Positions 18,492 to 26,776 of a stretch of 64,000 bases of DNA are shown one piece after another. The notes under the pieces are model-generated. The model did no database searches, had not been told where the DNA came from, and was given only the letters and a program-made list of their open reading frames with translations. The stretch comes from JADCRZ01 sp037718865. Its GTDB lineage: Bacteria > Bacteroidota > Bacteroidia > Chitinophagales > Chitinophagaceae. The stretch is taken from the NCBI GenBank assembly GCA_037718865.1, contig JBBJMP010000002.1, positions 62,001 through 126,000 on the forward strand. Reading direction: 5' to 3'. The translations under genes were made by a program, and so were the position numbers. The stretch's first letter is position 1. Each line of letters starts with the position of its first letter.

Positions 18492-19253
18492 ATGCAAAGG
18501 AAAATAATCAGAAATGTAAGTTTTATGCTGGCGTTTGCAGGTTTTACTTCATGTGTTGAACCGTCTGAAAGTAGACAGGTAACTGAAACAAAAAAAAACA
18601 CCATTACAAATATGGACACCGTTAAGAAAGAAGCTGTCAGTCTTTTTGATGGAAAAACACTTAACGGCTGGCATGGCTTTAATAAAACGGGCGAAGTAAA
18701 AAACTGGAAAATAGAAGATGGAGCAATGGTTTGCCTGGGAGCTGCAAAAGAAGCATCGGGCGGTGACCTTGTTTCTGATGGTGAATATGAAAATTTCAAA
18801 TTAAGCTGGGACTGGAAAGTTACTAAAGGTGGCAACAGTGGTGTAATGTATCATGTAATTGAATCACCAAATTATAAATCACCTTATGAAACAGGGCCGG
18901 AATACCAGATGATTGATGACGTTGGTTTTCCTGAAAAGTTAGAAGATTGGCAGAAGTCAGGCGCTGATTATGCAATGAATACCACTAACGATAAAAAGAA
19001 ATTGATGCCGGTGGGAGAATGGAATTCCAGTGTAATTATTTTCAACAAAGGGCATGTGGAACATTGGCTGAACGGAGAAAAAATTGTTGAATTTCAGGCA
19101 TGGGATGATAAATGGAATAAGGAAAAGCAGCAAGGCAAGTAGAAAGATTATCCTGATTATGGAACTGCAAAAAAAGGAAAGATTGCTTTGCAGGACCATG
19201 GTAACAAAGTTTATTTTAAGAATATTATGATCGAGAATGTAATCGTAGAATAA
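18492..19253 (+). pseudogene. DUF1080 lipoprotein gene with in-frame amber codon
   Basis: The frame opens at ATG 18492 with a lipoprotein signal (FTSC, Cys about 20) and encodes a DUF1080 domain from LFDGKTLNGWHGF. It is interrupted by TAG at 19140-19142. The same frame then runs on for 36 codons with clear family sequence (KDYPDYGTAKKGKIALQDHG and VYFKNIMIENV) to TAA at 19251-19253. Relatives usually read GKWKDYPDYG there, so one G-to-A change (TGG to TAG) explains the stop. The truncated 216-residue product would lack the last strands of the fold. A sequencing error or amber readthrough are alternatives. It follows the oxidoreductase by 10 bases. Confidence 0.8.
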
Positions 19254-19267
19254 TAAAATAAATTGCA

Positions 19268-20284
19268 ATGAAAACATTGGTGTGTATTGAACCCGGGTAT
19301 TTCGAATACCAATCGGTTGCTAAACCGGAATTGACTAAAGGAAATGCAATCATAAAAATCAAAAGAATCGGAATCTGTGGAACAGATCTGCATGCTTTTA
19401 AAGGAACTCAACCCTATTTTGAATATCCAAGAATATTGGGACACGAGTTGGCAGGAGAGTTAGTGGAAGCAGATGATGCACCTGGTTTCAAAATTGGAGA
19501 AGCGGTAACATTCATACCTTATTTTAGTTGTGGCGAATGTGTTGCCTGCCGTATGGAAAAACCGAATTGTTGTAGTAAAATAAAAGTATGTGGAGTTCAT
19601 CAACATGGTGGAATGGTAGAATATCTGTCAGTACCGTCATCATCATTGGTGCATGGCGAAGGATTAAGCTTTGATGAATTGGCATTGGTAGAGCCATTAT
19701 CTATTGGGGCGCATGCTGTAAGACGGGCAGCAATAAAGAAAGGAGAATACGTATTGGTAATGGGTGCAGGTCCTATCGGTTTGGGAGCTATGGAATTTGC
19801 AAGATTAGCTGGCGCTAATGTTATAGCACTTGACATTAATGATACACGGCTACAATTTTGCAAAGACAACATTAAAGTATCTCATGTTGTTAATGGCCTT
19901 GAGCCGGATGTTATTCAACAATTAATGGACATTACAAATGCTGACATGCCTACTGTTGTAATTGATGCAACAGGAAATTTAAAGGCAATTAATAACGGAT
20001 TTCAGTATATAGCACATGGGGGAAGTTATATGCTAATAGGCCTTCAGAAAGAGGAGATATGTTTTAGCCATCCTGAATTTCATAAAAGAGAAGCGGTCTT
20101 AATGAGTAGCCGCAACGCAACCCGGGAAGACTTTAATTATGTAATTGAAGCCATCAAAAACAAACTTATTTCTCCTGTCACTTTCATTACGCAAAGTGTT
20201 TTGTTTGATAATATCAGGGAGGAATTCAATCACTTGCTGGATTCTGATAATGGGGTCATAAAAGCAATGGTTGAAATGAAATGA
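19268..20284 (+). CDS. Medium-chain zinc alcohol dehydrogenase with complete zinc sites
   Basis: The 338-residue MDR protein has catalytic ligands Cys37 (CGTDLHAF), His59/Glu60 (LGHEL) and the Glu of VEPLSIGAH. The structural zinc lobe is intact at Cys88, Cys91, Cys94 and Cys102. The Rossmann motif is GAGPIGLG. It is a clear paralogue of the protein at 5641-6678, sharing PRILGHEL, DLHAF and the C-terminal IKAMVEM-type ending. It starts 14 bases after the broken DUF1080 gene. With a uxaB-like remnant behind it, a role with aldonates or uronate-derived acids is possible, but substrate is not determined. Confidence 0.85.
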   Translation: MKTLVCIEPGYFEYQSVAKPELTKGNAIIKIKRIGICGTDLHAFKGTQPYFEYPRILGHELAGELVEADDAPGFKIGEAVTFIPYFSCGECVACRMEKPNCCSKIKVCGVHQHGGMVEYLSVPSSSLVHGEGLSFDELALVEPLSIGAHAVRRAAIKKGEYVLVMGAGPIGLGAMEFARLAGANVIALDINDTRLQFCKDNIKVSHVVNGLEPDVIQQLMDITNADMPTVVIDATGNLKAINNGFQYIAHGGSYMLIGLQKEEICFSHPEFHKREAVLMSSRNATREDFNYVIEAIKNKLISPVTFITQSVLFDNIREEFNHLLDSDNGVIKAMVEMK

Positions 20285-20420
20285 TATTAGATTTGAATCC
20301 CGATTTCCCCCCAGGTAAATTCTTTTTGTAATGAAACAAGAAAGGTTAATGACACGAGAATTTGGAAATATCCTGAAAATTCTAAGCCAATTGGTCCGCC
20401 TGATAACCTTTAACAAAATT

Positions 20421-20995
20421 ATGAAATTATCACGCCATACTTTAAAGAATATTAACTCCGGTAATGTGGTGATACCGGATGAGAAAATCTTTGAATTACC
20501 TGAAAAGGTTTTACAGTTTGGAACAGGGATGCTGCTTCGGGGATTACCGGATTATTATATTGATAAGGCAAATAGAAACGGAATATTCAATGGCCGTATT
20601 GTAATGGTGAAAACAACGTCAAAGGGTGATGCTGCTTCATTTGAGAAGCAAGACGGTTTATATACCTTGTGTGAGCGGTGTATCCTGGAAGATCAAAGGG
20701 TCGAAAAGAACATTACCTGCTCATCTGTAAGCCGTGTAATAATTGCGAAGAATGACTGGGAAAAAATCTTAGAATGTGCCCATAATCCCGACCTGCAAAT
20801 CATTATTTCAAATAAGACAGAAGTAGGCATTCAATTGATGAATGATGATATCCCCTTCATCCGCCGGTATCTTACCCGGGAAAATTACTTGCATTTTTGT
20901 ATGAGAGATTTATCACTTTCAATCGAATTGAAGATAGCGGTTTAGTAATTGTTCCTACAGAATTGATTTTGGAAAATAGGAAAAAACTAGAAGGT
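20421..20995 (+). pseudogene. uxaB: uxaB-like tagaturonate reductase, frameshifted and truncated
   Basis: From ATG 20421 the frame encodes the N-terminal part of an altronate oxidoreductase (UxaB, mannitol dehydrogenase family): LPEKVLQFGTGMLLRGLPDY, ANRNGIFNGRIVMVKTTSKGD and IISNKTEVGIQLMNDDI. After a run of four C at 20852-20855 the frame is wrong. One extra C restores LHPPVSYPGKLLAFLYERF and later GLVIVPTELILEN in the +1 frame. Family similarity ends near 20995, long before the usual length of nearly 500 residues. Just behind lies an IS3 relic. UxaB reduces D-tagaturonate to D-altronate in galacturonate use; this copy is dead unless the sequence is wrong. Confidence 0.8.
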
Positions 20996-21059
20996 AAGCA
21001 TCCCCAAAAACAGTACGGTTTAAAAATAGACAAATTGTTTAATTTTAAAACTGTAAAAG

Positions 21060-21240
21060 ATGAAAAAAGCACATTTAGTCCCGAACGGATTACAGGCATT
21101 TTCAGAGAGTTTGAAAACGGCATAAGCGCCGAAAACTAACTGTGAACACGGAGAAAATGAAGTCACTTTGGATAAATGTTGACAACGCTAAGGAGGTATG
21201 GATGCATCCGAACTCAAAAAGATAAAAATAACATCGCCAG
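21060..21240 (+). mobile_element. Relic of an IS3-family orfA
   Basis: Two adjacent frames together give the start of an IS3/IS407-type OrfA. The first reads KSTFSPERITGIFREFENGI then SAEN (up to 21138). The second reads CEHGENEVTLDKC, stop, QR, stop, then GGMDASELKKIK (about 21141-21225). This matches the family pattern of helix-turn-helix followed by QRYGGMDASELKRIKELEEEN. One lost A in the poly-A after ATG 21060, a second frameshift and two stops show decay. No orfB or clean terminal repeat is seen. It marks the point where the uxaB-like gene was broken. Confidence 0.65.
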
Positions 21241-21601
21241 CAATATTTTAAAGATCATGAATCAATTGCGAATTTTTTTTTATTTTTGTTTTCGAAATAT
21301 TAATAGATCGTTGAAAATAATTTGCGGTGCGTAATTCGAGCGGGTGAAAATTACAATACAGTGTAATTAACTACATACCAATTTCTTTAGAAAATATAGT
21401 GTTCTCCCTGCGGGGTCACATTGCAAATTTTTAAGCTGGCTAACCAATCAAGTTTTAAAGAAAAGTTGGTAATGTTTTAGGTAAGTTTGGCAAAATCAAT
21501 CCTTACAACAGGTAATGAATTATAAGCACAATTGTTCATCATCAGATATTTTCTTAATTCCGTATCGAAAAAGAACACTCAGACTGATTAAGGTGCCTGC
21601 C
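21241..21601. other. Non-coding decayed region
   Basis: This stretch has no supported gene. It contains poly-T and AT-rich sequence around 21273-21300 and a small inverted repeat AATTACA/TGTAATT near 21350-21369. It is probably what remains of the DNA that carried the IS element and the lost end of the uxaB-like gene. Confidence 0.4.
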
Positions 21602-21958
21602 TTACCCCTCTTCGATCCTCTTGCCAAAACGTATAATGTGCTCATCAGGATCCCGTACCAGCATTTCCCGCACATTCCATGGCTTGTCTTCAGGTACCGT
21701 TAAAACGTCTGCTCCAGTGGACTTGATGATTTGGTAGTATTCATCAATATTGTCAACGTTAATGGCAAGCCAGGTACCGGGATTTCCCTGGCCAAGTCTA
21801 CAAAAAAAGATTTCTACGCAGCCGATGCTTACACCTCCAAAACTTTTTTCTTCATCCCATATCCACTTGTTTTCAAATTCCAGTTTTTCTATGTAGTATT
21901 TAATGCTTCTCTCTATATCTGCAGAATAAAGAATCGGAATTAAAGACTCAAATTTCAT
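21602..21958 (-). CDS. VOC (glyoxalase/bleomycin-resistance fold) protein
   Basis: The start is placed at ATG 21958 (MKFESLIPILYS), giving 118 residues; a TTG seven bases upstream is a weaker choice. The protein is a single vicinal-oxygen-chelate domain pair: SADIERSIKYYIEKLEF at the N-terminus, VSIGCVEIFFCR, and the closing PWNVREMLVRDPDEHIIRFG that resembles bleomycin-resistance proteins. Members bind small molecules or metals; no specific function can be assigned. It is transcribed away from the M81 gene. Confidence 0.85.
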   Translation of the reverse strand: MKFESLIPILYSADIERSIKYYIEKLEFENKWIWDEEKSFGGVSIGCVEIFFCRLGQGNPGTWLAINVDNIDEYYQIIKSTGADVLTVPEDKPWNVREMLVRDPDEHIIRFGKRIEEG

Positions 21959-21985
21959 GGACAAGGCTATTTGGCGTTATAAACA

Positions 21986-22018
21986 CAAATTTAATATTTT
22001 CCCTTATTTGTAGGCAAG
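21986..22018 (-). promoter_or_regulatory. Bacteroidota-type promoter of the VOC gene
   Basis: Reading the - strand, TAAATTTG (21993-21986) fits the -7 consensus TAnnTTTG exactly. CTTG (22018-22015), 21 bases upstream, is one base away from the -33 TTTG. The start codon is 28 bases downstream. Confidence 0.5.
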
Positions 22019-22099
22019 CATCTGCCTCTCTGTTTATTCCAAATTCTTTCTTTTTTTATACTAGCTATTATAACTAATTTACATTACTAATAATCAGAT

Positions 22100-23776
22100 A
22101 TGAAGCGTAAATTTTTATTTGTTTTTTCCTGTTGTCTAATAGTTTGCCTTGTGATGGCAGGACCGGTTTTCTATAAAAATACATCCGTAAATAAAGAAAG
22201 TCATAGCATAACCGATTTCTCATCAGCTCCGGAAGGCTTTGGAAATGTCCCTAAAGAAAAAAAAGTAAAATCGGGTAATCTTCATCTCCAAGCAAAGCCA
22301 CTCCCACGCATTGCTATTGCGGGGCTTGGAATAGAATCGAGCACCTTTTCCCCGGCACTTACGAACGAAGAAGCCTTTCATGCAAAATATGGCACTGATG
22401 TTTTTTCTTCATATCCATTTTTATCCGTTGATTCCCCGCTTCGTGGCCGGGCAGAATGGTTTCCAACCTTAGTCGGTAAATCATTGCCCGGAGGCGCAGT
22501 GATCAGGGAAGCTTATGAATCGCTTGTTAACAAAACGCTTGATGCGCTAAAAAAAAGCGGTCCATACGATGGCCTTTTTCTGGATATTCATGGCGCCATG
22601 AGTGTTGTAGGCCTTGAAGATCCGGAAGGTGATTTTATTACCAGAATTCGAAAATTGTTGGGCAATAAAACGATTATTTCGACATCAATGGATCTGCACG
22701 GAAACGTTTCCTGGCGGCTGGCCGAAAACACCGATCTGATCACCTGTTACCGGATGGCGCCTCATGAAGATGCTATGGAAACCAAACAAAGGGCGGTAAA
22801 AAACCTTCTAGAGCGGATTGAAAATGGAAAGGGTAAGCCCGCCTATAAAGCCTGGATCCCAATTCCTATCTTACTACCCGGTGAAAAAACAAGCACCAGA
22901 ATAGAACCGGCAAAGAGTGTTTACAAAGCGGTTGCACCTGCTGCGGCACAAAAGGGCATTATCGATGCTGCCATATGGGTAGGATACGCCTGGGCCGACG
23001 AACCCCGCAATCATGCTGTTGTTATGGTTACAGGAGATGACAAAGAAAAAGTAATACATACCGCTGAGCAACTCGCTAAGCGTTTTTGGGATGCAAGATC
23101 CGGTTATTCCTTTGTAGCGCCCACCGGCACATTAAATGAATGCCTTAACAATGCACTGGCAAGCACAAAACGTCCTTTTTTTATTAGTGATTCCGGAGAT
23201 AATCCTACAGCAGGTGGCGCCGGAGACGTAACCTGGACATTAACCGAAATACTTGCCAGATCTGAGTTCAAACCTGCTAACGGCCCTTCGCTGATCTATG
23301 CTTCTATTCCCGGGCCGGAACTTGTTAAAAAGGCTCTAGCAGCAAAAGTAGGCAACCACGTAGAAGGTTATGCAGGTGCAAAAATAGATGCACGCTATGC
23401 GCCTCCTGTATTGATTTCAGGAACAGTAGAGGCAATAGAACATGGTGATGTTCATGCTGAAGTTGAAGTTGTTATCCGTGTTGGTAGTGTACATATCATT
23501 GTGACTCAAAAACGCAAGCCTTATCACAAGGAAATTGATTTTACCAGGCTTGGGCTTAATCCGCGGAAAACAGACATTGTAGTCGTTAAAATTGGTTATT
23601 TGGAACCCGAACTGCATTCGATGAGGGCAGACTGGTTACTGGCGCTTACACCAGGTGGAGTGGATCAGAACCTGGAGCGCCTTCCCTATAAAAGAATTCA
23701 ACGCCCTATGTTCCCTCTAGATTATCAAATGGCTAATCCGGATCTTTCTGCCAGGATGGTGCCCGCATCTAAGTAA
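22100..23776 (+). CDS. Secreted M81-family metallopeptidase (MlrC/microcystinase-C-like)
   Basis: The 558-residue protein begins with a hydrophobic export segment (about 5-25) and a 40-residue linker before the MlrC domain (IAIAGLGIESSTFSP). Metal-binding motifs expected for M81 are seen: DIHGAM (about 164), DLHGN (about 198) and MAPHED (about 219). The C-terminal MlrC domain carries DSGDNPTAGGAGD. MlrC opens linear microcystin and related peptides, and most relatives are cytoplasmic with unknown substrates. An exported form with an N-terminal extension is less common. It stands alone between divergent and convergent genes. Confidence 0.85.
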   Translation: MKRKFLFVFSCCLIVCLVMAGPVFYKNTSVNKESHSITDFSSAPEGFGNVPKEKKVKSGNLHLQAKPLPRIAIAGLGIESSTFSPALTNEEAFHAKYGTDVFSSYPFLSVDSPLRGRAEWFPTLVGKSLPGGAVIREAYESLVNKTLDALKKSGPYDGLFLDIHGAMSVVGLEDPEGDFITRIRKLLGNKTIISTSMDLHGNVSWRLAENTDLITCYRMAPHEDAMETKQRAVKNLLERIENGKGKPAYKAWIPIPILLPGEKTSTRIEPAKSVYKAVAPAAAQKGIIDAAIWVGYAWADEPRNHAVVMVTGDDKEKVIHTAEQLAKRFWDARSGYSFVAPTGTLNECLNNALASTKRPFFISDSGDNPTAGGAGDVTWTLTEILARSEFKPANGPSLIYASIPGPELVKKALAAKVGNHVEGYAGAKIDARYAPPVLISGTVEAIEHGDVHAEVEVVIRVGSVHIIVTQKRKPYHKEIDFTRLGLNPRKTDIVVVKIGYLEPELHSMRADWLLALTPGGVDQNLERLPYKRIQRPMFPLDYQMANPDLSARMVPASK

Positions 23777-23836
23777 TGATGAAGCATGGTAACTCAAAAC
23801 GCGTAATATCACATGACATTGTAATCACAAACTACG

Positions 23837-24436
23837 TCATAATCGTTTTTTAAATAACAGGTAAGTTTGAAAGAATTCACCAGGTATCTCCCTTGAATAG
23901 GTGTCCAGTCCTATTCCCACGTGATAACCTGGTTTAATAAGGATATTATAATTTATCCCAAGATCAAATCCGAACCTGACATTTTTTTCCTGATGATACT
24001 TTTCTGTTCCGGGCACAAGAACATTGTGGCCATCAGGGTACATTAATATCCGGTATGTTTTTATTACTTTATAACTCTGGTAATAAACAGAAGCACCCGT
24101 TTTTAGATTAAGGTGAGATCTATCCGGATTACCAACACTATAACCGATATTCTCTGCCAGAAACAGTACGTTATAGTAACGTTGCTCTTCCGGAAAACCC
24201 CTGTTACCTTTAAAGTTTTCCACATTTGCAATCATGGTAGTAAAATATCGCAGGTCGGTTTCAAGAAAAAATCCCCTCCAAAAATACTTTTGATATCCGG
24301 CTGAAATGTTTACGCCGTTATTGCCCCAGTTGGTTTCTATCCCGTATCCCAGTGAAAAGTTCAGCACTTGCTGTGCTGAACTCTCTCTTGTGAACAAACT
24401 GCTACTAATCAGGAATGTTACAAGGATTTTTTTCAT
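23837..24436 (-). CDS. Outer-membrane beta-barrel-like protein
   Basis: The 199-residue protein has a signal peptide (about 1-21, ending SSAQQ) and alternating hydrophobic beta-strands such as LNFSLGYGIETNW, GFFLETDLRYF and YHVGIGLDTYSREIPG. It ends without a clear family motif. It lies 41 bases downstream of the lipoprotein at 24478-25875 on the same strand, so the two are probably one transcript. No specific function recognised. Confidence 0.65.
   Translation of the reverse strand: MKKILVTFLISSSLFTRESSAQQVLNFSLGYGIETNWGNNGVNISAGYQKYFWRGFFLETDLRYFTTMIANVENFKGNRGFPEEQRYYNVLFLAENIGYSVGNPDRSHLNLKTGASVYYQSYKVIKTYRILMYPDGHNVLVPGTEKYHQEKNVRFGFDLGINYNILIKPGYHVGIGLDTYSREIPGEFFQTYLLFKKRL
24358..24382 (-). 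repeat. Perfect 10-base hairpin inside a coding start
   Basis: AGTTCAGCAC (24358-24367) and GTGCTGAACT (24373-24382) pair perfectly around a 5-base loop. The hairpin lies about 18-26 codons after the start of the beta-barrel gene, near the signal-peptide cleavage region, and could affect translation or mRNA stability. Confidence 0.5.
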
Positions 24437-24477
24437 ATGTGTAGCATTTTAAGGCAAAAATAATTGAATTTCCAGGT

Positions 24478-25875
24478 TTATGGGATATAGGTCCTATCCA
24501 TAAACGTAAAGCTGACGCGTGAATTTTTTCGTCGTACAGGCCATCCGGAGTCAAGCACTTGTCCCTCATGATCGATGCGGTTCATATGAAAAAAAACATC
24601 CCTGTGCAGGTTGACATGATCAATAATAGGATCTTCAGACTTAAATCCCACTTTAACAGCAATAGGTCCTATTGTTTGGGCCGCATTGATGACACCGGCA
24701 ATCTTCATGGAAAGAGTAGTTGATATTGACGCACTGAATTCCCGGGTTGTTTTCGTATCATCTTCAAAGATTGCATAATACTGTTCGTGATTGTCTGCCT
24801 CCCAGTCTTCATCCCAGGCAAGATTCCATTCAACCCAATCTTCACGCCTGATGGTGCGTCTTTTAAAAGGGTAAGGGTCGCCTATGAAAAGATTGTCAGC
24901 AGTCACGTGACCGTCTGCCATTTTTAAGTATCCGTCTGACCGGGTGAACCTGATTTCCGAATCTCCACCATTGCCATCTATTGCCAAGAAGTTGTCATAT
25001 TGATGTACACAGCGTACTTCACCTATGTAAACCTGTTTTACTTCCCTGGGAATTCCGGGTATCACGACAGGAGGTCCGGGAGGTTGAACACCCATCACAG
25101 CATTAGTCACGGTGTTATCGTAAGGTTCTATCCCGTTAACTCCTATAATATGCGTTGGGTAAATGTCAGCATAAGCGTCGTTTGCCGTTATATTCTCATA
25201 ATACAAGAGCGCACCGCTTTGATATACAGGTCTGTCCCCCGGACCTTCGTCTGCATTCCGGGTAGCTGTAACCAGCGTTATACCATAGTAGATAGGATCG
25301 TTTGGGTCCGGAAGCCGATCTCTGTCTTCTTCATCCAGGTTAGTATTAACGTTATGGACCTGATTTCCAAAATTTTCGGAATAAGGAAAATATATACTTA
25401 CCTCTTCGGTTTCCTCCTGGTTGATGTTATTTAACCTGGCGGCAGCTGAGGGCCTAGGTTTTTGAGAAGAGACAAAAGCATCAAAACCAGGATCTTTTAA
25501 TTTTGATGCTTCTGAAAAAAAAGCAGTGGAAAATCTGGTATGACTTAGTTTTGATGTTTGACATAATTTTTGAAACTTTTCCTTTGTGGCCAGGAGGCTT
25601 TGTTCAGGATAAATGAGATCGGCGAAAAGAACAGATTCATCAGTATAAACGTCTGAAAAAATAGCCGCATTTACGAGCATCACGTTGTGGTTTGATTTGT
25701 AAAGCTCTTTGAATACTGTGTTAATCTTTTTAAGGTTTTCAACCAATTGTTTTTCTTTTACTGTCATAGCAGTTTCACGGACTTGCGGTTGATTTCCCAC
25801 AGGTTGATTGCCGGGATCTTTCGTACAACCATAAAAACTAATCAGAAACATAAGGAGCACATGATGCGTTTTCAT
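24478..25875 (-). CDS. Hypothetical lipoprotein, 465 residues
   Basis: The protein has a lipoprotein signal (SFYGC, Cys17). Residues about 40-130 are helical and rich in Lys/Glu, followed by a low-complexity acidic linker (NLDEEDRDRLPDPNDP) and a proline-rich stretch (GVQPPGPPVVIPGIP, about 267-281). The last 180 residues look like a beta-rich domain containing GEVRCVHQYDNFLAIDG and many aromatic residues. I do not recognise a family. Being co-oriented with a beta-barrel gene 41 bases downstream, it may be part of an envelope complex. Confidence 0.7.
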   Translation of the reverse strand: MKTHHVLLMFLISFYGCTKDPGNQPVGNQPQVRETAMTVKEKQLVENLKKINTVFKELYKSNHNVMLVNAAIFSDVYTDESVLFADLIYPEQSLLATKEKFQKLCQTSKLSHTRFSTAFFSEASKLKDPGFDAFVSSQKPRPSAAARLNNINQEETEEVSIYFPYSENFGNQVHNVNTNLDEEDRDRLPDPNDPIYYGITLVTATRNADEGPGDRPVYQSGALLYYENITANDAYADIYPTHIIGVNGIEPYDNTVTNAVMGVQPPGPPVVIPGIPREVKQVYIGEVRCVHQYDNFLAIDGNGGDSEIRFTRSDGYLKMADGHVTADNLFIGDPYPFKRRTIRREDWVEWNLAWDEDWEADNHEQYYAIFEDDTKTTREFSASISTTLSMKIAGVINAAQTIGPIAVKVGFKSEDPIIDHVNLHRDVFFHMNRIDHEGQVLDSGWPVRRKNSRVSFTFMDRTYIP

Positions 25876-26182
25876 ACATGGTTTAATTTTTATTTTTAAA
25901 TATTTCAGGCGAATCGATTAAAAGTGTGTATGCTTACAAACAGCCCTTCTTTTAATCATTCTTCTCCCATACTTTCAATAGCAAATTGAGACAATAGATC
26001 AATAGAACATCAGTACTTTCACCCTCAAATAAGGGTAAAATAACGGTATAGATTAAGAAATATTTGAACACACAAGGCCTTGTTCTAAGCATCTACGATC
26101 GGCTATTGTAACTAAGCCTACAGTTCATAGGCAGTTTGCATTATCAATTCAAAACAGCTAATTTTCGTTGAAATTATTTCTT
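25876..26182. other. Divergent intergenic region with a perfect palindrome
   Basis: This gap separates the divergent lipoprotein and membrane-protein genes. It contains ACAAGGCCTTGT, a perfect 12-base palindrome at 26072-26083, and a small hairpin ACCCT/AGGGT near 26023-26039. No promoter box matches the consensus well. No gene is supported here. Confidence 0.4.
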
Positions 26183-26776
26183 ATGATGGAGGAAAATTTC
26201 CCCGAAGATCTCAAAGGTCTGCCTGGCTTGGAAAAGCCTGATTTTTGTGTAAAATCCAAGCGGGCACATCCCTATTTTAAGACTTACTTTTTAATTGGAT
26301 TTGGCGTTACCTGGTTATCATCTATCGCCTATGGTTTTTATGTTGCTTTTTTTACAGTCACGGGAAGACCAAAACCAATTATTGACATTGCCTTTATATT
26401 AAAAACAGGATTCTTTATTCTTACAGGCGTGGCAGTACTAGTATTAGGACTTTTCTTTCTTTTCGAAAAAGGAGGGTGGGTTATTGGAACACCGCAACGA
26501 TTATTCATTTATAAAAAAGGTATTTTAAGATCATTCTTCTGGGATCAATTCTCAGAAATACTATTGAAAGGCGATTCTGAAAACGCAAATATTCATGTAG
26601 AAATGAAAAGTGGTAAGATGGAAAGAGACGATAATGGCCGCGAGCGTTATGTTCCCCATCGCATTCATATCTTTCAAATACCAAATGGGGTTGAAGTTGA
26701 GAAATCAATGAGAAAAAGGATTGATGAACATCATGTCCCCCATTCCACTCCCGCCGATGATCCTTCTAATAATTAA
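26183..26776 (+). CDS. Membrane protein with two transmembrane segments, unknown function
   Basis: The start is placed at ATG 26183 rather than the upstream TTG at 26168, giving about 197 residues. Two hydrophobic segments (about residues 35-58 and 72-95) anchor it, followed by a cytoplasmic or periplasmic domain with GGWVIGTPQRLFIYKKGILRS-like beta sequence resembling PH-like/bPH2 domains. The last 11 bases overlap the end of the GH127 gene on the other strand. Family not identified with certainty. Confidence 0.6.
   Translation: MMEENFPEDLKGLPGLEKPDFCVKSKRAHPYFKTYFLIGFGVTWLSSIAYGFYVAFFTVTGRPKPIIDIAFILKTGFFILTGVAVLVLGLFFLFEKGGWVIGTPQRLFIYKKGILRSFFWDQFSEILLKGDSENANIHVEMKSGKMERDDNGRERYVPHRIHIFQIPNGVEVEKSMRKRIDEHHVPHSTPADDPSNN

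Noticed and set aside
25000..25434. 144-codon frame on the + strand inside the lipoprotein gene
   Set aside because: Antisense shadow; the - strand frame is longer and has a lipoprotein signal.
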